Below are positions 44,847 through 56,828 of a stretch of 64,000 nucleotides of DNA, in pieces. The number at the start of each line of letters is the position of its first letter. The stretch's first letter is position 1. Source of the stretch: Lagopus muta (Eukaryota; Chordata; Aves; Galliformes; Phasianidae). The stretch spans positions 13,481,001-13,545,000 of the forward strand of contig NC_064437.1 of the NCBI RefSeq assembly GCF_023343835.1. The letters run 5' to 3'. The notes beneath the pieces are model-generated. The model made no database searches. It worked only from the letters and a program-made list of their open reading frames with translations, and was not told the origin of the DNA. The position numbers and the translations under genes were made by a program.

Positions 44847-47800
44847 CTAGGAAGGGAAAAAAAGGAAAAATTAAAATTAACTACCGGTCCTTGCTTGAAT
44901 CACCATAACTAGCAGCTTTCTTTTGGGGGCAAAGGAAGGGGTATGAGAAGGCATATATTTGCAGGCCTCAAGAAGATCATTCATATTGTACAATTTAATG
45001 CAGGAGACATTTGTCCACCAAAGGACTGCAATGCATGATGCTTTGATGAACTACGAATTTTCCCAAAGTCTTCCTTGCTTCTAAGCCCCCAGCAGTCCCC
45101 CTGCACTAACAGTCACACTGTGCAGGCAGCAGTATGGAAGTTAAGAGGTTAATAGTGACTTCCTGGAGGTCAAAAAAGTCTGAGCAACAGCCAGGCCCTT
45201 CTGACTGTGAAACCCCATGTTTGAGCCACAGCCCCATCATTATTTCCATTTCTTAGTGTATCCAGTCAGGACAGAGAAGCATAAATCATAACTCTTCCAT
45301 TTTACTGGCTAAACAATGAAAAGCCTATTACTGGAAACGTCTTTTTTTTCCATTATATATTAATGAACGTAATAACATATGCATATAAAATGCTAAAGGC
45401 ATATATATTCTGAGCATGTGCCAGTTATTTACTGCTACAGGATTTAAGTAGATGTGCAGAAACGGGAAAGAAACACTGCACATATTTGACGGCACTGAAG
45501 CCACAGATTATTTTATTGGGCTGTCAACCCAAAGCCCTGTGAGCAACACACCCACCCACCAATTATCTTCAGACCCAAAACACAGTCCCCTAACCAACTG
45601 CAGCACACAGAACACCCCAACACAGCAGTAGCGCGGGGCTGTTCTCTTACACCCACTCAGCACAGCTTTGGACTATGAATGTGATGGAGGGGGAGGTCTG
45701 GTTTCCAGATGACAACACAGTTCAGCTTCTCCAGTGAGGTCAGTGTCAGCTGCCTGGGCAATCTGACTGCATTTTTTGCAAACCAAAAGAGCTCAAACTG
45801 ATTCACGTAGGCAGTGGCTGCTCTTGGAGAGCAAAGGCTTTGCAGCCGGGTGTGAATTGATGTAATTGATGCCTGATTATCACTAGGCTTCATGTTTTCT
45901 GTCAGGATCTGAGTAAGTGTTTTAGCAACGACTTCACTAACAGATCCTATATAATGTTTACCAAACCCAGGAAACCAACTGCAGGACAAGATGCTGGTCA
46001 CAGCAGGCACCACACAGAGCAGCTCCCAAGGACAGGAGCGGCAGGGACACAGTGATGCTGGGGGAAACACAATGCCAGATCCATAAGCCTCCTCAGGAGC
46101 CTTGGGGTGTGAGACCAAGAAGAAGGCTTAGCGGGGCCAAAAAGAGGGAAAAGTAACAGATAAAATGGGCACAGGCAGAGATGTAAAGCAGGCGTAGGCT
46201 TTTTACTTCTGTAACTAATTCTGAATACAGATAAAGATCAGGTTCACTTAGGTAATCACAGGCTAATAATGGACTAGCAGTTATATTTCATCTCTGTAGT
46301 GACTGAGAAGCAAATTAAGCAACCCCCAGCAGGCTGGCTAACAATTCACATTTATATTAAAAATACTTTGAGTTATAAAAGATTTGTCTTCTTTTACTTA
46401 AGTTATACTACACTGGCTATTTCCTTCAATATTTCTGTCATCTAATTTTAAATCACTTCATACTGCTCCACCATTATTACTTGCAGCAAACTGAACACTT
46501 TTTGAATACTTCATTTTCCTAAACTTGCTCCTTGCCCCTTCTGGTTTCAACCCTACACCATGCAGTCAGCAGGAAGGCCAGCTGCTTGACATTGGTTTCT
46601 ATTTTATCATCTTCAAGAACACAGGCAACCACTTTTTAAGAAAAAATCTCTTATTTAAAGCATCAAATTCAAGTAGCTAGAAGTAAGAACAGTTGTTTAA
46701 GGACAGGAAGCGGAAGGAAGCAAGTAAATCATCCCCTGCACTGAAATATTACAAAGCAACTCTCCATCTAAAAATAAAGGGGTTTCAGCAACTCTGATCT
46801 ACCATCAGGAGTCACACAGAGATCCGTGCCTCTCTCTTGTTGCTCAGCGCAGCATGGTAGAGTTGAGCAGTCAGTAAATCTCACATTTTTACTCAGAAAC
46901 TACTCAGAACAAGCTGCAATTAAATCTGTAAGTGACCAGAAGGCCCCAGGCAGCAACAGAAAACAGCCACTGGAGCTGGGAGCCCTGCCCAGTGCAGGTG
47001 GTTCTGGGCTCACCCACTGAGGCAGAAAAGGGCTTGCTGAGCCTGGCAGGGAGCTTCTGCAGAACAACACAAGCGCCTGCATATAGAACTAGCATTTTGG
47101 GCAAGAACAGTAGGGGAAAAAAAATCTGTGAAAATTACAGGGAAGGATTTCTGAACATGTATCTTACTGTGTAATCATCTCAAGAGGTGGATCTCTTGCT
47201 TGCAAGTGACAGGACAGTAAAGAGATCTGCAAACATTCTTTTGTATCTTATCTGGGGAATGAGCTTAAAGAAACCTGTAATATCAACTCCGAACTTTAAT
47301 TCTAAATACTACAGATTATTGAGATGCCATCCTCATTTGAAACAGTTCCCTCCCAAAAAAGAACAAAAACACCCGTCAGTACTTCACTAAAATAATCATG
47401 GTACACTCACTGTCACACAGCACAGCTCAAACGACAAATGACTTTGGAAGCACTGCCTTGTGATGTTGAGCTAACGCAGGAGGAGCAGAACACCGTTCAG
47501 CTGAGGTCTCAGGCTCACAGTGCTGGCTCTGGATATGTCCAGGCAGAGGCTGCATCCAAGTGAGAGCTGAACAGCTGAACAGCTAGTGTGCATCCCAGTG
47601 CTGCAGAGCTCCAGGCTGCCAGTACCAGTCTATGCATGCAGAGCACACCTCACTCCAGAGTCCATCCAGAGTGTGGGTATTTCACACCACCATTTCACTG
47701 CTGTGTCCTCACAGCAGAACCAGGCTGACCTCAGGGCAGCTGTATCCTCACAGGTGCTGCACCACATGGGAGGAGATATCCCTTATTTCCCAGAATGGCA

Positions 47801-48160
47801 CAGGTTAGCACACTGCAGGATTTGATTCTCCAGGTCATCTCTTCTGCAGCCAGACAGGAGATCGTTTTCTTAATTAGGGCAGATCTAAACAGAAGAAGAA
47901 AAATAAATGTATTAAACATTAGACATTTTAGATTAAGTATTTTTAAACAAATAATTGAAAAATCAGTCATAATATTGTTAGTCCAAGTTATAAAATTAAT
48001 AGAAACTGAAGCAGTAGAAAAAAAAGCTAGACCTTTTATTTTGGAAGTGGCTTTCACCAGCTTGATATTTGCAGCTTTTGTGGCGAAAGACAATAAGCCA
48101 TCTCCATTCATCACCTCTGCATCGCTCACAGTATTACAGACCTTCACAAACTCTAAATAT

Positions 48161-48196
48161 ATGACTGTATCAGTCAATATGACTATGTCAGTCAAT
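48161..48196. repeat. 18-bp tandem duplication with internal inverted repeats
   Basis: Two adjacent 18-nt units, ATGACTGTATCAGTCAAT and ATGACTATGTCAGTCAAT, differ at three positions. The first contains the inverted repeat TGACTG-TAT-CAGTCA with AP-1-like half sites. Confidence 0.85.
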
Positions 48197-51100
48197 GTAC
48201 AGTAGCTATATACTGTGTATTCTACAGGTGGGCTATTCTATTTGCTTGCAGTAAGTCACTTGAAAGCGAAAGCTTTAATAGTGCCAGGAAGCATATCCTT
48301 GCCAAAAAGGCAGTTTTCCTCAGTCTATTTAGTGAGTTCAGTTCAACTAACGGTGGCTACAAATATCAGGAGCTGACAGACTCTGAAGTAAGCTTTCCTC
48401 TAGCATACCAAGTACACATACACTTTGTGTGGGAGAAGTTATCTGCTCCAAAAATATCAAAAGATTTGGTTTGGTTGAACGGTTTGCAAACATAAAAAGC
48501 ATGCGTTCTGAATGCTCCCCATTCCAGGGTATCTTCAGCTCTGCTGACTGAAAGACAGCTCGCATATCTGATTCTGCATTTCTCTATGCAAGCGCGTCTT
48601 GTGTGAAGGATACATTCTGACTTGACACTTTGATCAAAATTAACTTGGCCTTCTCATCAGTTTCTCATCATTAATGCAGCCAGTTCTGAAGGAAAACTCA
48701 AACAGCATTTTAGTCAGAGACTTTTAAGAGAAGGTCATCCTAAAACTTCACCTGCAAGCCATGGAGTGATTCACAGCACACACCACAGCTTCCCTGCCTT
48801 TCCTGCCCAATGAAAGTCATGTTGTTTCAAGGTATTTGTCATAAGCTCATGGCAAAGCTGGCATCAGCTGGGGACATGAAAAGCTGCTGCTCTGCTGCTG
48901 TATGAGGGCAGCAGGACAGGAGCAGACAGGCTGTGAGGAGCAGGTAAGGTGCGCTCCAGGCTGCAGCAGGGCAGGAAGGCAGAGCAGCGCCATAGGCCAC
49001 AATAGGACAGAGCCCTGGCAGGTCTTGAGACTGATCATAGGACAGCTCAGGCACACAGGGCTGATCACACTGACACACACATGCTGCAGGCAGTGCAGGC
49101 AGAGAAAGGAGGCAAACAGCTCTGGGTCCTGCACCCCGTCCATTGCTTCAGAAAAACACCATGCTGCAGCAGCTGCCCACCTGTATGTCCTGAGCAGAAG
49201 CTAAAACAGAAATCCCACAGGCAGCAGATGGCCTTGCAGCAACACTAGCCTGATAGAGGCTGGGTGCCTGCAGACCACCCCGCAAGGCAGCACTTATGCC
49301 TTAGGCAGACAAGGACACTCCAGATCTCCTCTGTTTCCAGACAGCTGGCACCCGCACACTTCCATTTCTCCAGCCACCGAGAAGCTCCTCCTGCCCTGCC
49401 CAGGGAAGGCAGAAGGCAGGAAGGCTACCTGCAGCAGCAGCACCAGATCACCAGTCCAGCAAGGGAAGCAGTTCTGTGTTCCACTCCACACCCTGAATGC
49501 ATGCATGGCCACGGAGGGAAACAACGCAGCCAAATGATTGCACGGTAACCCAAGAAACCCATTCAGGTTACTCCAGCTTAAAAAAAAAAAAAGAAATGCC
49601 AGTGCTGACAAGGGCGTGTAACACAACCCCAGCCAAAAATGTTAATATGTAACTGTAAGAAGGAATCTGGTGAGGTAAGCTCTCACTTCACTCTGAGTTG
49701 TCTTTAAAAGTTAATTGCTATTATACAAAGATCAGTTTAGAGAAATGGGTGAAAAGGAAGTTTTCCTTAAATCCCCATTCTCAGTCAAGTCAGTTTGTGA
49801 TGCACGCAGAACATAATGTTATCCGTGAGCACCTCAGACTCTAAACCAAAGACCTTTTATCTGGTACCATTAGAGGATGCGGTGGAAGCCAATACACATT
49901 TGGCAGGTTTTACAGAGACAAATTATCTCAGAAGTAACCATTTCAAGTTTGGTTTATTAAGGAAATTCTACGGGCGCTGCCCGTGCTCAGAAGAGCACAC
50001 CACACAGCCCACTTCAAGGCACTAAGAACACAATTTTAAAATCCATTCTTTTAAATGCTGCTCTGGAAGATGGGAAAATCTTACTGTAAAGTTATAAAGC
50101 TTAATGAGCATGCTGTTGAACATGGAGAACTTACTTATTACTACAGAAACCCATTTCTGGCTGTGGTTGGCTTTTTTTCTTCATAACTTCAGATAATTGA
50201 CTGCAAACGCAGATCGAGCATACACAAGCAACGTTACTATATTATTCTAAAAGGAGTTGAAGACTGAGATAAGGAGAACAGAGTGCCACATCCATTTCCA
50301 TTCCAAGCCTGCTTCATTTCCATAATGTTAAGCTGATGGAAATGCTCAGACTTCCTCCAGGATTCTCATCTCATACATGAACAGCACATTTTAATGGCAT
50401 CATAGTTTGGACTAGAGTGGGAAAGGATGGGATGAGGGAAGCCAAGAAAATTCTGTAGGCATGTTGCATTTCTGAGACATATAAATAATTTCTCTTTGAA
50501 TTACTTCTGTGTTCAGTGTCTCATTAGGTGGCGGAAAAATTTAAGGCTATTAGACAACTCATGAAGCCTTATTATTGTTTGCAGGATGCGGGGTATAAAC
50601 AAAAGAGTCTTAAGAAAAGCATTAAACCTACCAAAACTTTAGGACCTCAAAACTAAATATTTAAATTGCAAGGACGGGAAGCAGTACCGCCAGCCATGGA
50701 CCACAGCGCCTTGTACACACAGACTGATAAGAGGCTGGAAATCACTACTGCACCCAGCAGTGTCACCCTGTGCATGCCTGTGGCAGTGCTGGTGCCTTGC
50801 AAGCTGCTGCCAGCTGTGAGGACAGCCAGGCTGGGAAGCACGAAGGCACCTACATGAGTCCTGGCAAAGCTCAGCATCTATCTCCTGGCATGCCTCCAGC
50901 ACAGCTACCCCACTGCTAAGGTTTTTGAAAGCTCTGATCCCTACAAGCAGTTGTTAGGGACAGCTACCAAGCAACTCAATAGTTACCACAGGTTTAGACT
51001 TCAGACTTTGGTAATTTAAGACTTTCTGAAATTATGGTTTACTAAATCTATATATGGAGTCCAAACTAAAAACTTCACTGCAAAGCTTTCATTTAAAGTC

Positions 51101-52092
51101 TCCTTTAAGTGTGGTTCTGGAAGGAGCTGGCAGGTCATCCTATAATGTGGAAACAGACACAGTACTTAAAGTATTTAAAAACTGTACAGATAGCCTTTAC
51201 AATGTGAAACATGCTCCTAGAAAATACCTGCTCTGCTTCTAAACTAAGCTGGCCATTTCTCTAGATCCTTCTCACCAGTAAACTGATCACCAGCAGACCC
51301 ATTTCTTGCAGCCCAGCACACAGAACTCAAATGCTGGACACACAAACCCTTTCAGCACATTCACCATCAAGTGAGCTTTCATTTTTCATTCTCAAGCCAC
51401 TGCTGATTAGAAAAAGCCACCTGCCTGAATCTGACCAGGTAACATATTCAGAGCCCTGGTTTACAAGCACATGGTTTGCTGGAAGTGGTAGGGATGTTGG
51501 GGTTTGGAACATACCTGCTAGGCATGTGGAAGTGGACCTAATTGCTTTAAAAACAATCAGAATTCATACAGAGGTATGAATCTTGAAGACCAACTGCTTG
51601 TATGGGGATATATTCTCTTTGATATCCAGTACTTCAGAAATTATGTTTTGTTATCTGATAGCACAAGGACTATGCCAGAGGGTGCTTTCAAGAGTTAGTT
51701 GTCAGAAGAGGACCCAGCCAGCTCAGCTGCCCTGAAGCTGCAGCCTGCTGTTCTGCTAAAAGCCAAATGCATCCACCAGCTTTACATGAGATAAAGCCAC
51801 ATCTTTTCTGATCGTGTTTCTTTCATTTTAGTTCATTTTCAGCACACAGACAAACTCACTGCTTGCAGATGAAGTTTTTCCACCATATAACTCATTTTCA
51901 GTTGTGCTTCTTGCTAACCTCTCAGAAGACCACAGGAACATGCAAGAAACCACATATGCTCAAAGAAGCAAGCTACAGCAATACACATCAGCAGCCTGTA
52001 ACAGTAATCACCCTTTTCTGGGCTCCCTTTGCAGGGGGAGAACAGACCGATGCACACTCGCACAGAAGGTGAAAACACAAAGGTACGAGCTC

Positions 52093-52112
52093 TTTTTTTT
52101 TTTTTTTTTTTT
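52093..52112. repeat. Poly(T) tract, 20 nt
   Basis: An uninterrupted T run in LPAR3 intron 1; poly(A) on the gene strand. Confidence 0.9.
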
Positions 52113-52229
52113 CCTCTTGATGCAAAAACAGTTGGAAGTAGCCGTGCAAAACAACATTCACGAATTTCTCAGAGCATCATGCAGCTCGAGGCCATACCTT
52201 ACAAGTAACTTCAGAGAGCACAGCAAACA

Positions 52230-52870
52230 TCCGTACGCCGTACTTACTGCCAGCGCCTCAGCGGGACACCACGCGCGTACACATACAGAGGTGAGCAAAG
52301 CCAGGTGAAACCCGCGGAACCACACGTGTGCGTGGGTCTCCCGCTGCCGCCGCACCGCGTCGCAGCCCGTGTGCGGATCGTGCTTCGCCCTCCGGCAGCC
52401 CCGAACCGCTCGGTTCCGCTCGCGGCGGAGGACGGCGGGCACTCCAGAGTCAAGAGTCGATAAGACTACAGAAAACGCTGCTCTAGTCCGCTACAAGAAG
52501 CGTAGTTCGGAGATCCCGAAGCCGATGCAGCCTGCAGCCGAGCCGTTCCATCGCTGCCGGGCTCCGCTCTCCGGCCCCGCGACCCGCCCGCCCCCCGGCC
52601 CGGCCCGGCGGGGTGCCGGGGCCCTGCCCGGTGCCGCGGCTCCGCTGGAACTCACCGGCAGCCTCCGGAGCCGCGCCCGCCGCCCGGAGCCGCCCGCCCG
52701 CCGCCCGCCCCACGCCGCCTTAACCCGTCCTGCGCCGCCCGGCCCTGGCCCGGCCCGGACCCCGCTCGTACGGAGCACCTCCGCAGGGAACGCTTTATGG
52801 CTGCGCGTTCTCCCAGGGGCGCCGAGGGGAGCCTTCCCACCACCCGCTGAAGCACCGCGACGTACCCAGA
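52230..52870 (-). promoter_or_regulatory. LPAR3: LPAR3 CpG-island promoter
   Basis: About 640 nt of dense CpG, GC-rich DNA lies immediately upstream of LPAR3 on the minus strand. A TATA-like CCATAAAGCG is present on the minus strand at 52800-52791, which would place a start near 52,765. Long stop-free frames across the island on both strands reflect composition and are not called as genes. Confidence 0.75.
52656..52765 (-). other. LPAR3: LPAR3 non-coding first exon (inferred)
   Basis: The 3' limit is a textbook minus-strand donor, GGCTGCCG|GTGAGTTCC (gt at 52655-52654), in the CpG island. The 5' limit is only a guess from the TATA-like element. Family knowledge that LPAR3 has an untranslated first exon supports it. 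Confidence 0.5.
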
Positions 52871-55019
52871 GCCCACCGGCGGCTGAGACAGCTCTCACGT
52901 TCTGGGAGACACAGTGGCAAAAGCCGAACGAAGAGCACTGACTTCCACGAGCAGCTGGGGACAGCACCAATAGGTGTACAGACTGCTTCCCTCCAGCATC
53001 AGATGTAGATGGATTTATATCAGCTATAGAAGAACAAATAAACAGAACAATCCCATACCCTACAAGGTGATGCAGAAAGCATAAGGCTCACACCATCCTG
53101 GAATCTAGGAGCTAGCCCACAGCTTTACCATGAAGGACAAACTAAGCACCAGTGTAGGTGCCACAGGTCTGAGCACTGGGTCTGTCCCAGTGCTGCCCAC
53201 CTGCGTGATTCACCAAAAGCAGGCACATGGCCCAGATGCACAGGGCCATGCATGTGTCTGCTGGAGCACTGACAAAAGAAAGTCACAGAATGAAGTCTGA
53301 TTTCTCATGTTTTACTTGCTACCAGAATGTCTAAGTACTACAGCACTAGAAATAGGTGGAGCCCCACACATTAACGTGACACACATTGTGCCACACCACC
53401 TCTACCTCAGCAGTTTTTGCTATTTTGTTCATAAGGGGAAGAGCCCAATATAAGAGCTTGAAATTGTACCCCCCTTACTGAACACTCACCTTGCAGCTGG
53501 CTCAGGAAGCTGTCTTCTCCTCCCTCCTGCCCTTTGCTTCCAGGTCTGTCTGTTCACTGCCTTCCCTTCTGCTTCTCTCCTTTTAAGACTTGTTCCCTGG
53601 GAATGAGAAGCTCATCACATACAAGGCAGCCAGAGCTAAGAGCCTTTTCTCAGGGCTGTTTGAAAAAAACCTATACTCGGGTCCTGCTTCCATTACATCA
53701 TGTTACTCCTTAACAGCTGGGTGGCACCACCCATCAGTCAGCTGTGGGATTCAGGCCCACATTAATGCACAGAATTAGGAAGCAATGCACTCCAGATTTC
53801 CTGTTAAGATCAACCCTCACAGAGCAGAGAACCAATGAGGAGCTCCAGTAACTGGCTCTCAGCTTTCTTTCAAGAGAAAAGCAGAGGGGGAAACAAAAAC
53901 AAGCCAGCCAGGTGGTAAAGACAAATTGATTTCTAAAATACATTAGTGAACTGTTCAAATGCGCACCAGGCCTTTAACCTTTCTCCCCAAATTACTCACA
54001 CACTAGGATCATTATTCGGCCTAAGAAGAGCATCCAAGGGCTTGCACATTCTAGAGCCTCAATTGTTTTCAGATTCTTACAACACACTATCCTGCCTTAG
54101 GGCTGCACAAATTATTTTCTCTCCTGCCTTTTGTATCAAGTGCTGGCCACTCTACAGCACAACCAAATCACATCTCTAGAGCTGAGAGGTGCACTACAGC
54201 ATAGGAGCACTACTGAACAGATAAGGCGTTTGCTTCCTAAGCCAGCAATTGTGGGTCTGTGTCCTATCCAGGGTGTCTATCTGTATCAAGTGAAACATTA
54301 CTGAATTTCTCATACCTCTGCTCAAAGGCAGCAAGTCAGACTTTCATGTCTAGGGCCTTACCTACTGCAGATAAACCAGTAGTGCTGTCAACAAAAGCAG
54401 AAGCTTTGGACAACACCATTAGCAAGCATTTCCTTTTCAACCACTGTGTTTTAGTTCTTTTTACTGCCTGTAAATAACAGAACATGAATTTGCCAAATTC
54501 TAGTTAGTTTCTAACCATTATCTTATTGCACAGCAAGCTCCCAGCAAGTCCTCTCTAAGACTTCTTCCTGCCAGACAGCAAGGGTGAACATAGGCAGTAT
54601 TTTGAGGATGAATCTTCTGTAAGCAGCAGCTGTCAGGAAGGTAAGGATTTTGTAGAAGTTTTGCCAGAATCATTTCCTTTTTATCCTAAACCAAGCTGCC
54701 TACTCAAGCAAGCAGAATGGTATTTCAATTCGCTTGTGAAAAATAACTTATCTTTTCATCATTCTTTAAATTATGGAAGTTTATAACCACACACAAAAAA
54801 ATTACCTATAATCAAAGCAGTAAGTTTAATTTAGACTCTGTACATCAAATACTGCGGGCAAAATAGCACAATAAAGAAGCCTCACAACAACAATACAAAA
54901 CCAACAAATTTCTTTTCAGTAAAAACTGTTAAGAAAAGATTGTGATCTATAAGTGACATATTAAAACATTTACAAAAGGAAGAACAGCAAAACAGCAATC
55001 ACTTTGCACTTCTGTGCAG
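52871..55019. other. Short intergenic region between MCOLN2 3' end and LPAR3 promoter
   Basis: About 2.1 kb of non-coding sequence. It has only short ORFs and no recognised repeat or RNA gene. The two genes are arranged head to tail on the same strand. Confidence 0.65.
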
Positions 55020-55038
55020 CTCTATAGTTTTACATAAG

Positions 55039-55044
55039 TTTATT
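55039..55044 (-). terminator. MCOLN2: Candidate MCOLN2 poly(A) signal (AATAAA)
   Basis: The minus strand reads AATAAA about 540 nt after the stop codon. It is the first such hexamer I see downstream. GT-containing sequence follows (minus-strand CTGCACAGAAGTGCAAAGTG near 55021-55002). Use of the site is inferred. Confidence 0.5.
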
Positions 55045-55581
55045 TCAAGGTAATGAATTGTGCTAATTACGGTCTCAATGTTGAATGCATCGTTTAAAGA
55101 GAAGGGAATCCTTTCTTGCCAATAGTTGTAGTTGCTGATAGTCCCCTTTTTACATGTGAGGTTTTTTGTTTGGTTTGCTTGGTTTTTACTATAAGGAATT
55201 ACATTTAAATGTCATTCATATATTTCTCATGAAGAACTACTGGTTCTGCACCACTGTCTTTTCTCTTAGAAGTGCTTAGCAAACAGAGCTCCCACAGACA
55301 TCTCCCAAGGATTGGTCTTCTTTAATGCAACAGAACTCGGGGCACGAATGCAGTTCTTGACAGCTCTCCTCCAAATAAAGCTTCTGGGCTCTCATCCTGG
55401 TCAGTCAGCTGATGTTATATTACTGGCTTTTCTTCCCCCAATACCTCAATTAGTTAAGATCAGTCTGTTCACAGTGAGGCAGGTCCAGATAATGGGTTCC
55501 ATTGCAATTTGGAGAATTATATTTCTCCATATAGCTATGCTTTCTCTGCACATATCAGTGGTGAATTTCAATGCATAATCA
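55045..55581 (-). other. MCOLN2: MCOLN2 3'UTR (inferred extent)
   Basis: Sequence between the MCOLN2 stop codon and the candidate poly(A) signal. An 88-codon plus-strand ORF (55312-55578) lies antisense here and is considered chance. No other element is recognised. Confidence 0.5.
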
Positions 55582-55618
55582 TCAATTGATAAGTATTAAG
55601 TTGTCATCGCTTTCTCGT
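55582..55618 (-). CDS. MCOLN2: MCOLN2 terminal micro-coding exon (C-tail)
   Basis: Only 37 coding nt lie in this final exon. The acceptor TTTTTGTTTTGCAG (ag at 55620-55619) is followed by one base completing a split Arg codon, then RESDDNLILIN and TGA at 55584-55582. It matches the family tail RKRSDDHLIPIS in register. DNLILI fits the acidic di-leucine pattern [DE]xxxL[LI], a plausible endolysosomal sorting signal as seen at the MCOLN1 C-terminus. The exon is too short to show up as an ORF and was found by following the splice phase. Confidence 0.88.
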
Positions 55619-56712
55619 CTGCAAAACAAAAATTCGCTCAGTAAGGAATAGAAAGCATTTACCCATGCAGAAGTCAAGAAGAGTTTTGCACATTCCACCC
55701 TGTGCTCTCCCAGTTTCAGGATACAACTCTCAACACACGCACAGTATGTTGACAATCAAACAGGAAACTGTTACAAAGCTACTTGCATTCCAGCTATCAA
55801 ACTTCTGCCCTTACCACACTCCGCAGCATAGTGCAGTAAAGCACATTTATTATGCTCAAGTAGATAATAATCTTGCACAGCAAATTGGATGTGAAATTTG
55901 AAGTCATATCTTGCTAGCATTTTGCCAGAGTACATCAAAAGTATGAAGCTGTACTTCACAAAAGCTTCAGTATGTGAGCAGAAGGATCTGTTACACTAAA
56001 TAAGACTCAAAAAGCTTTCACATTCAGCACTACTCCTTCTCCTACAGCCTTGGCTTTCCTGCTAGGTGGACTGTGCCCACAGCCATTTTGCACACAAGTT
56101 GTCAGGCACTCAGAGGTGTATTAGATTTCCCCAGAAAATGAATTAAAGAATAGATTTCCAGACCTGATGAGTTTCAGATGAGACCTTTGTATCTCACCAG
56201 GGAGCCTCACTAAGATCTCTAAAGGCTTGAGTTCAGCGTTTCCAACATTTTGACAGATTATGTTTGCCTCACAAACATAACAGAGCTTTGGAAATAAGTA
56301 CAGGTCACTTGCTGAATCACATCCTCTTGCTGTATGCTACTTCCTCCAGCCTGGTGGAAAAGCTATTTAGAAACAGAAGGCTTACAAAACCCTAACCTGC
56401 AAAGACTTAATTTGCTGTCTTCTTGGCAACTCCACATGATGCTCTGCCATCCTGCGATCAACATCCACCAGTTTCTACACAGTGATTTATGTATGAGCAG
56501 AACACTTCAAATGTGTTTAAACTCAATGAGCCCCCTTTCACCGTTAGCATTCTAAACATCTAACACCAAGTAGAACACAAGAGGAATAAGGGAGTCCAAG
56601 TACTTCATAGGTAGAATTCCAAGTACTCCAACATTTGTGTAAAAGGACTTTGCAGTGAGAAACTAACTAGTGTACTTGCGAGGATAACACATATCAAAAA
56701 CACCCAACTGAC
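55619..56712 (-). other. MCOLN2: MCOLN2 last intron
   Basis: A 1.1 kb intron between AGAAG|GTCAGT and the terminal exon. If it is retained, translation adds five residues (SVGCF) and stops at 56696-56694. Otherwise non-coding. Confidence 0.8.
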
Positions 56713-56828
56713 CTTCTACAGCAGCAGATAAAAGGCATGGAAGTTTGTTCTTTTCTGTAAGAAACATTGCCACAGTCTTTTAGAAATTCATGTAGATCTG
56801 TTGCTGGAAACCCGCTTTGTTGGTATTT
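56713..56828 (-). CDS. MCOLN2: MCOLN2 penultimate coding exon (cytosolic tail)
   Basis: The exon is 116 nt: 38 codons plus two bases. Acceptor TTTATTTTTCAG (ag at 56830-56829), donor TGTAGAAG|GTCAGT (gt at 56712-56711). It encodes KYQQSGFPATDLHEFLKDCG followed by NVSYRKEQTSM and PFICCCRR. It continues DTIK of the pore exon as DTIKKYQQ.GFP, the conserved mucolipin post-TM6 helix. The ICCCRR cluster corresponds to the palmitoylated tail cysteines known in MCOLN1. Confidence 0.93.

Larger units (their letters stand above)
44847..52655 (-). other. LPAR3: LPAR3 first intron
   Basis: A 7.8 kb intron between the non-coding exon and the start-codon exon. It contains overlapping plus and minus ORFs of 136 and 154 codons at 47.73-48.21 kb with no recognisable family. 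An 18-bp tandem duplication with internal inverted repeats lies at 48161-48196, and a poly(T) run at 52093-52112. No additional exon or named repeat is recognised. Confidence 0.65.
36230..52770 (-). other. LPAR3: LPAR3 gene, complete (gene span)
   Basis: The gene encodes lysophosphatidic acid receptor 3, a plasma-membrane class A GPCR of the EDG family that couples mainly to Gq and Gi and prefers LPA with unsaturated acyl chains. A non-coding first exon lies in the CpG island near 52.7 kb. The coding exons at 44824-44089 and 38482-38133 join in phase 1 to give 361 residues (human is 353). Its neighbours are SSX2IP downstream and MCOLN2 upstream, as in the mammalian block. The 3'UTR runs about 1.9 kb to an AATAAA at 36259-36254. 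The start of the transcript and the poly(A) site are inferred. Confidence 0.93.

Noticed and set aside
52369-52970. 190-aa plus and 159-aa minus ORFs over the LPAR3 island
   Set aside because: Stop-poor GC-rich sequence over the non-coding first exon, with no coding signature.
55312-55578. 88-codon plus-strand ORF
   Set aside because: Lies antisense within the MCOLN2 3'UTR, has no family resemblance and no promoter or splice context.
56694-56712. TGA at 56696-56694 as the true MCOLN2 stop
   Set aside because: A better solution exists: a GTCAGT donor at 56712 and an acceptor at 55620-55619 restore the family tail RRR.SDD.LI in perfect phase. Kept only as an intron-retention product.
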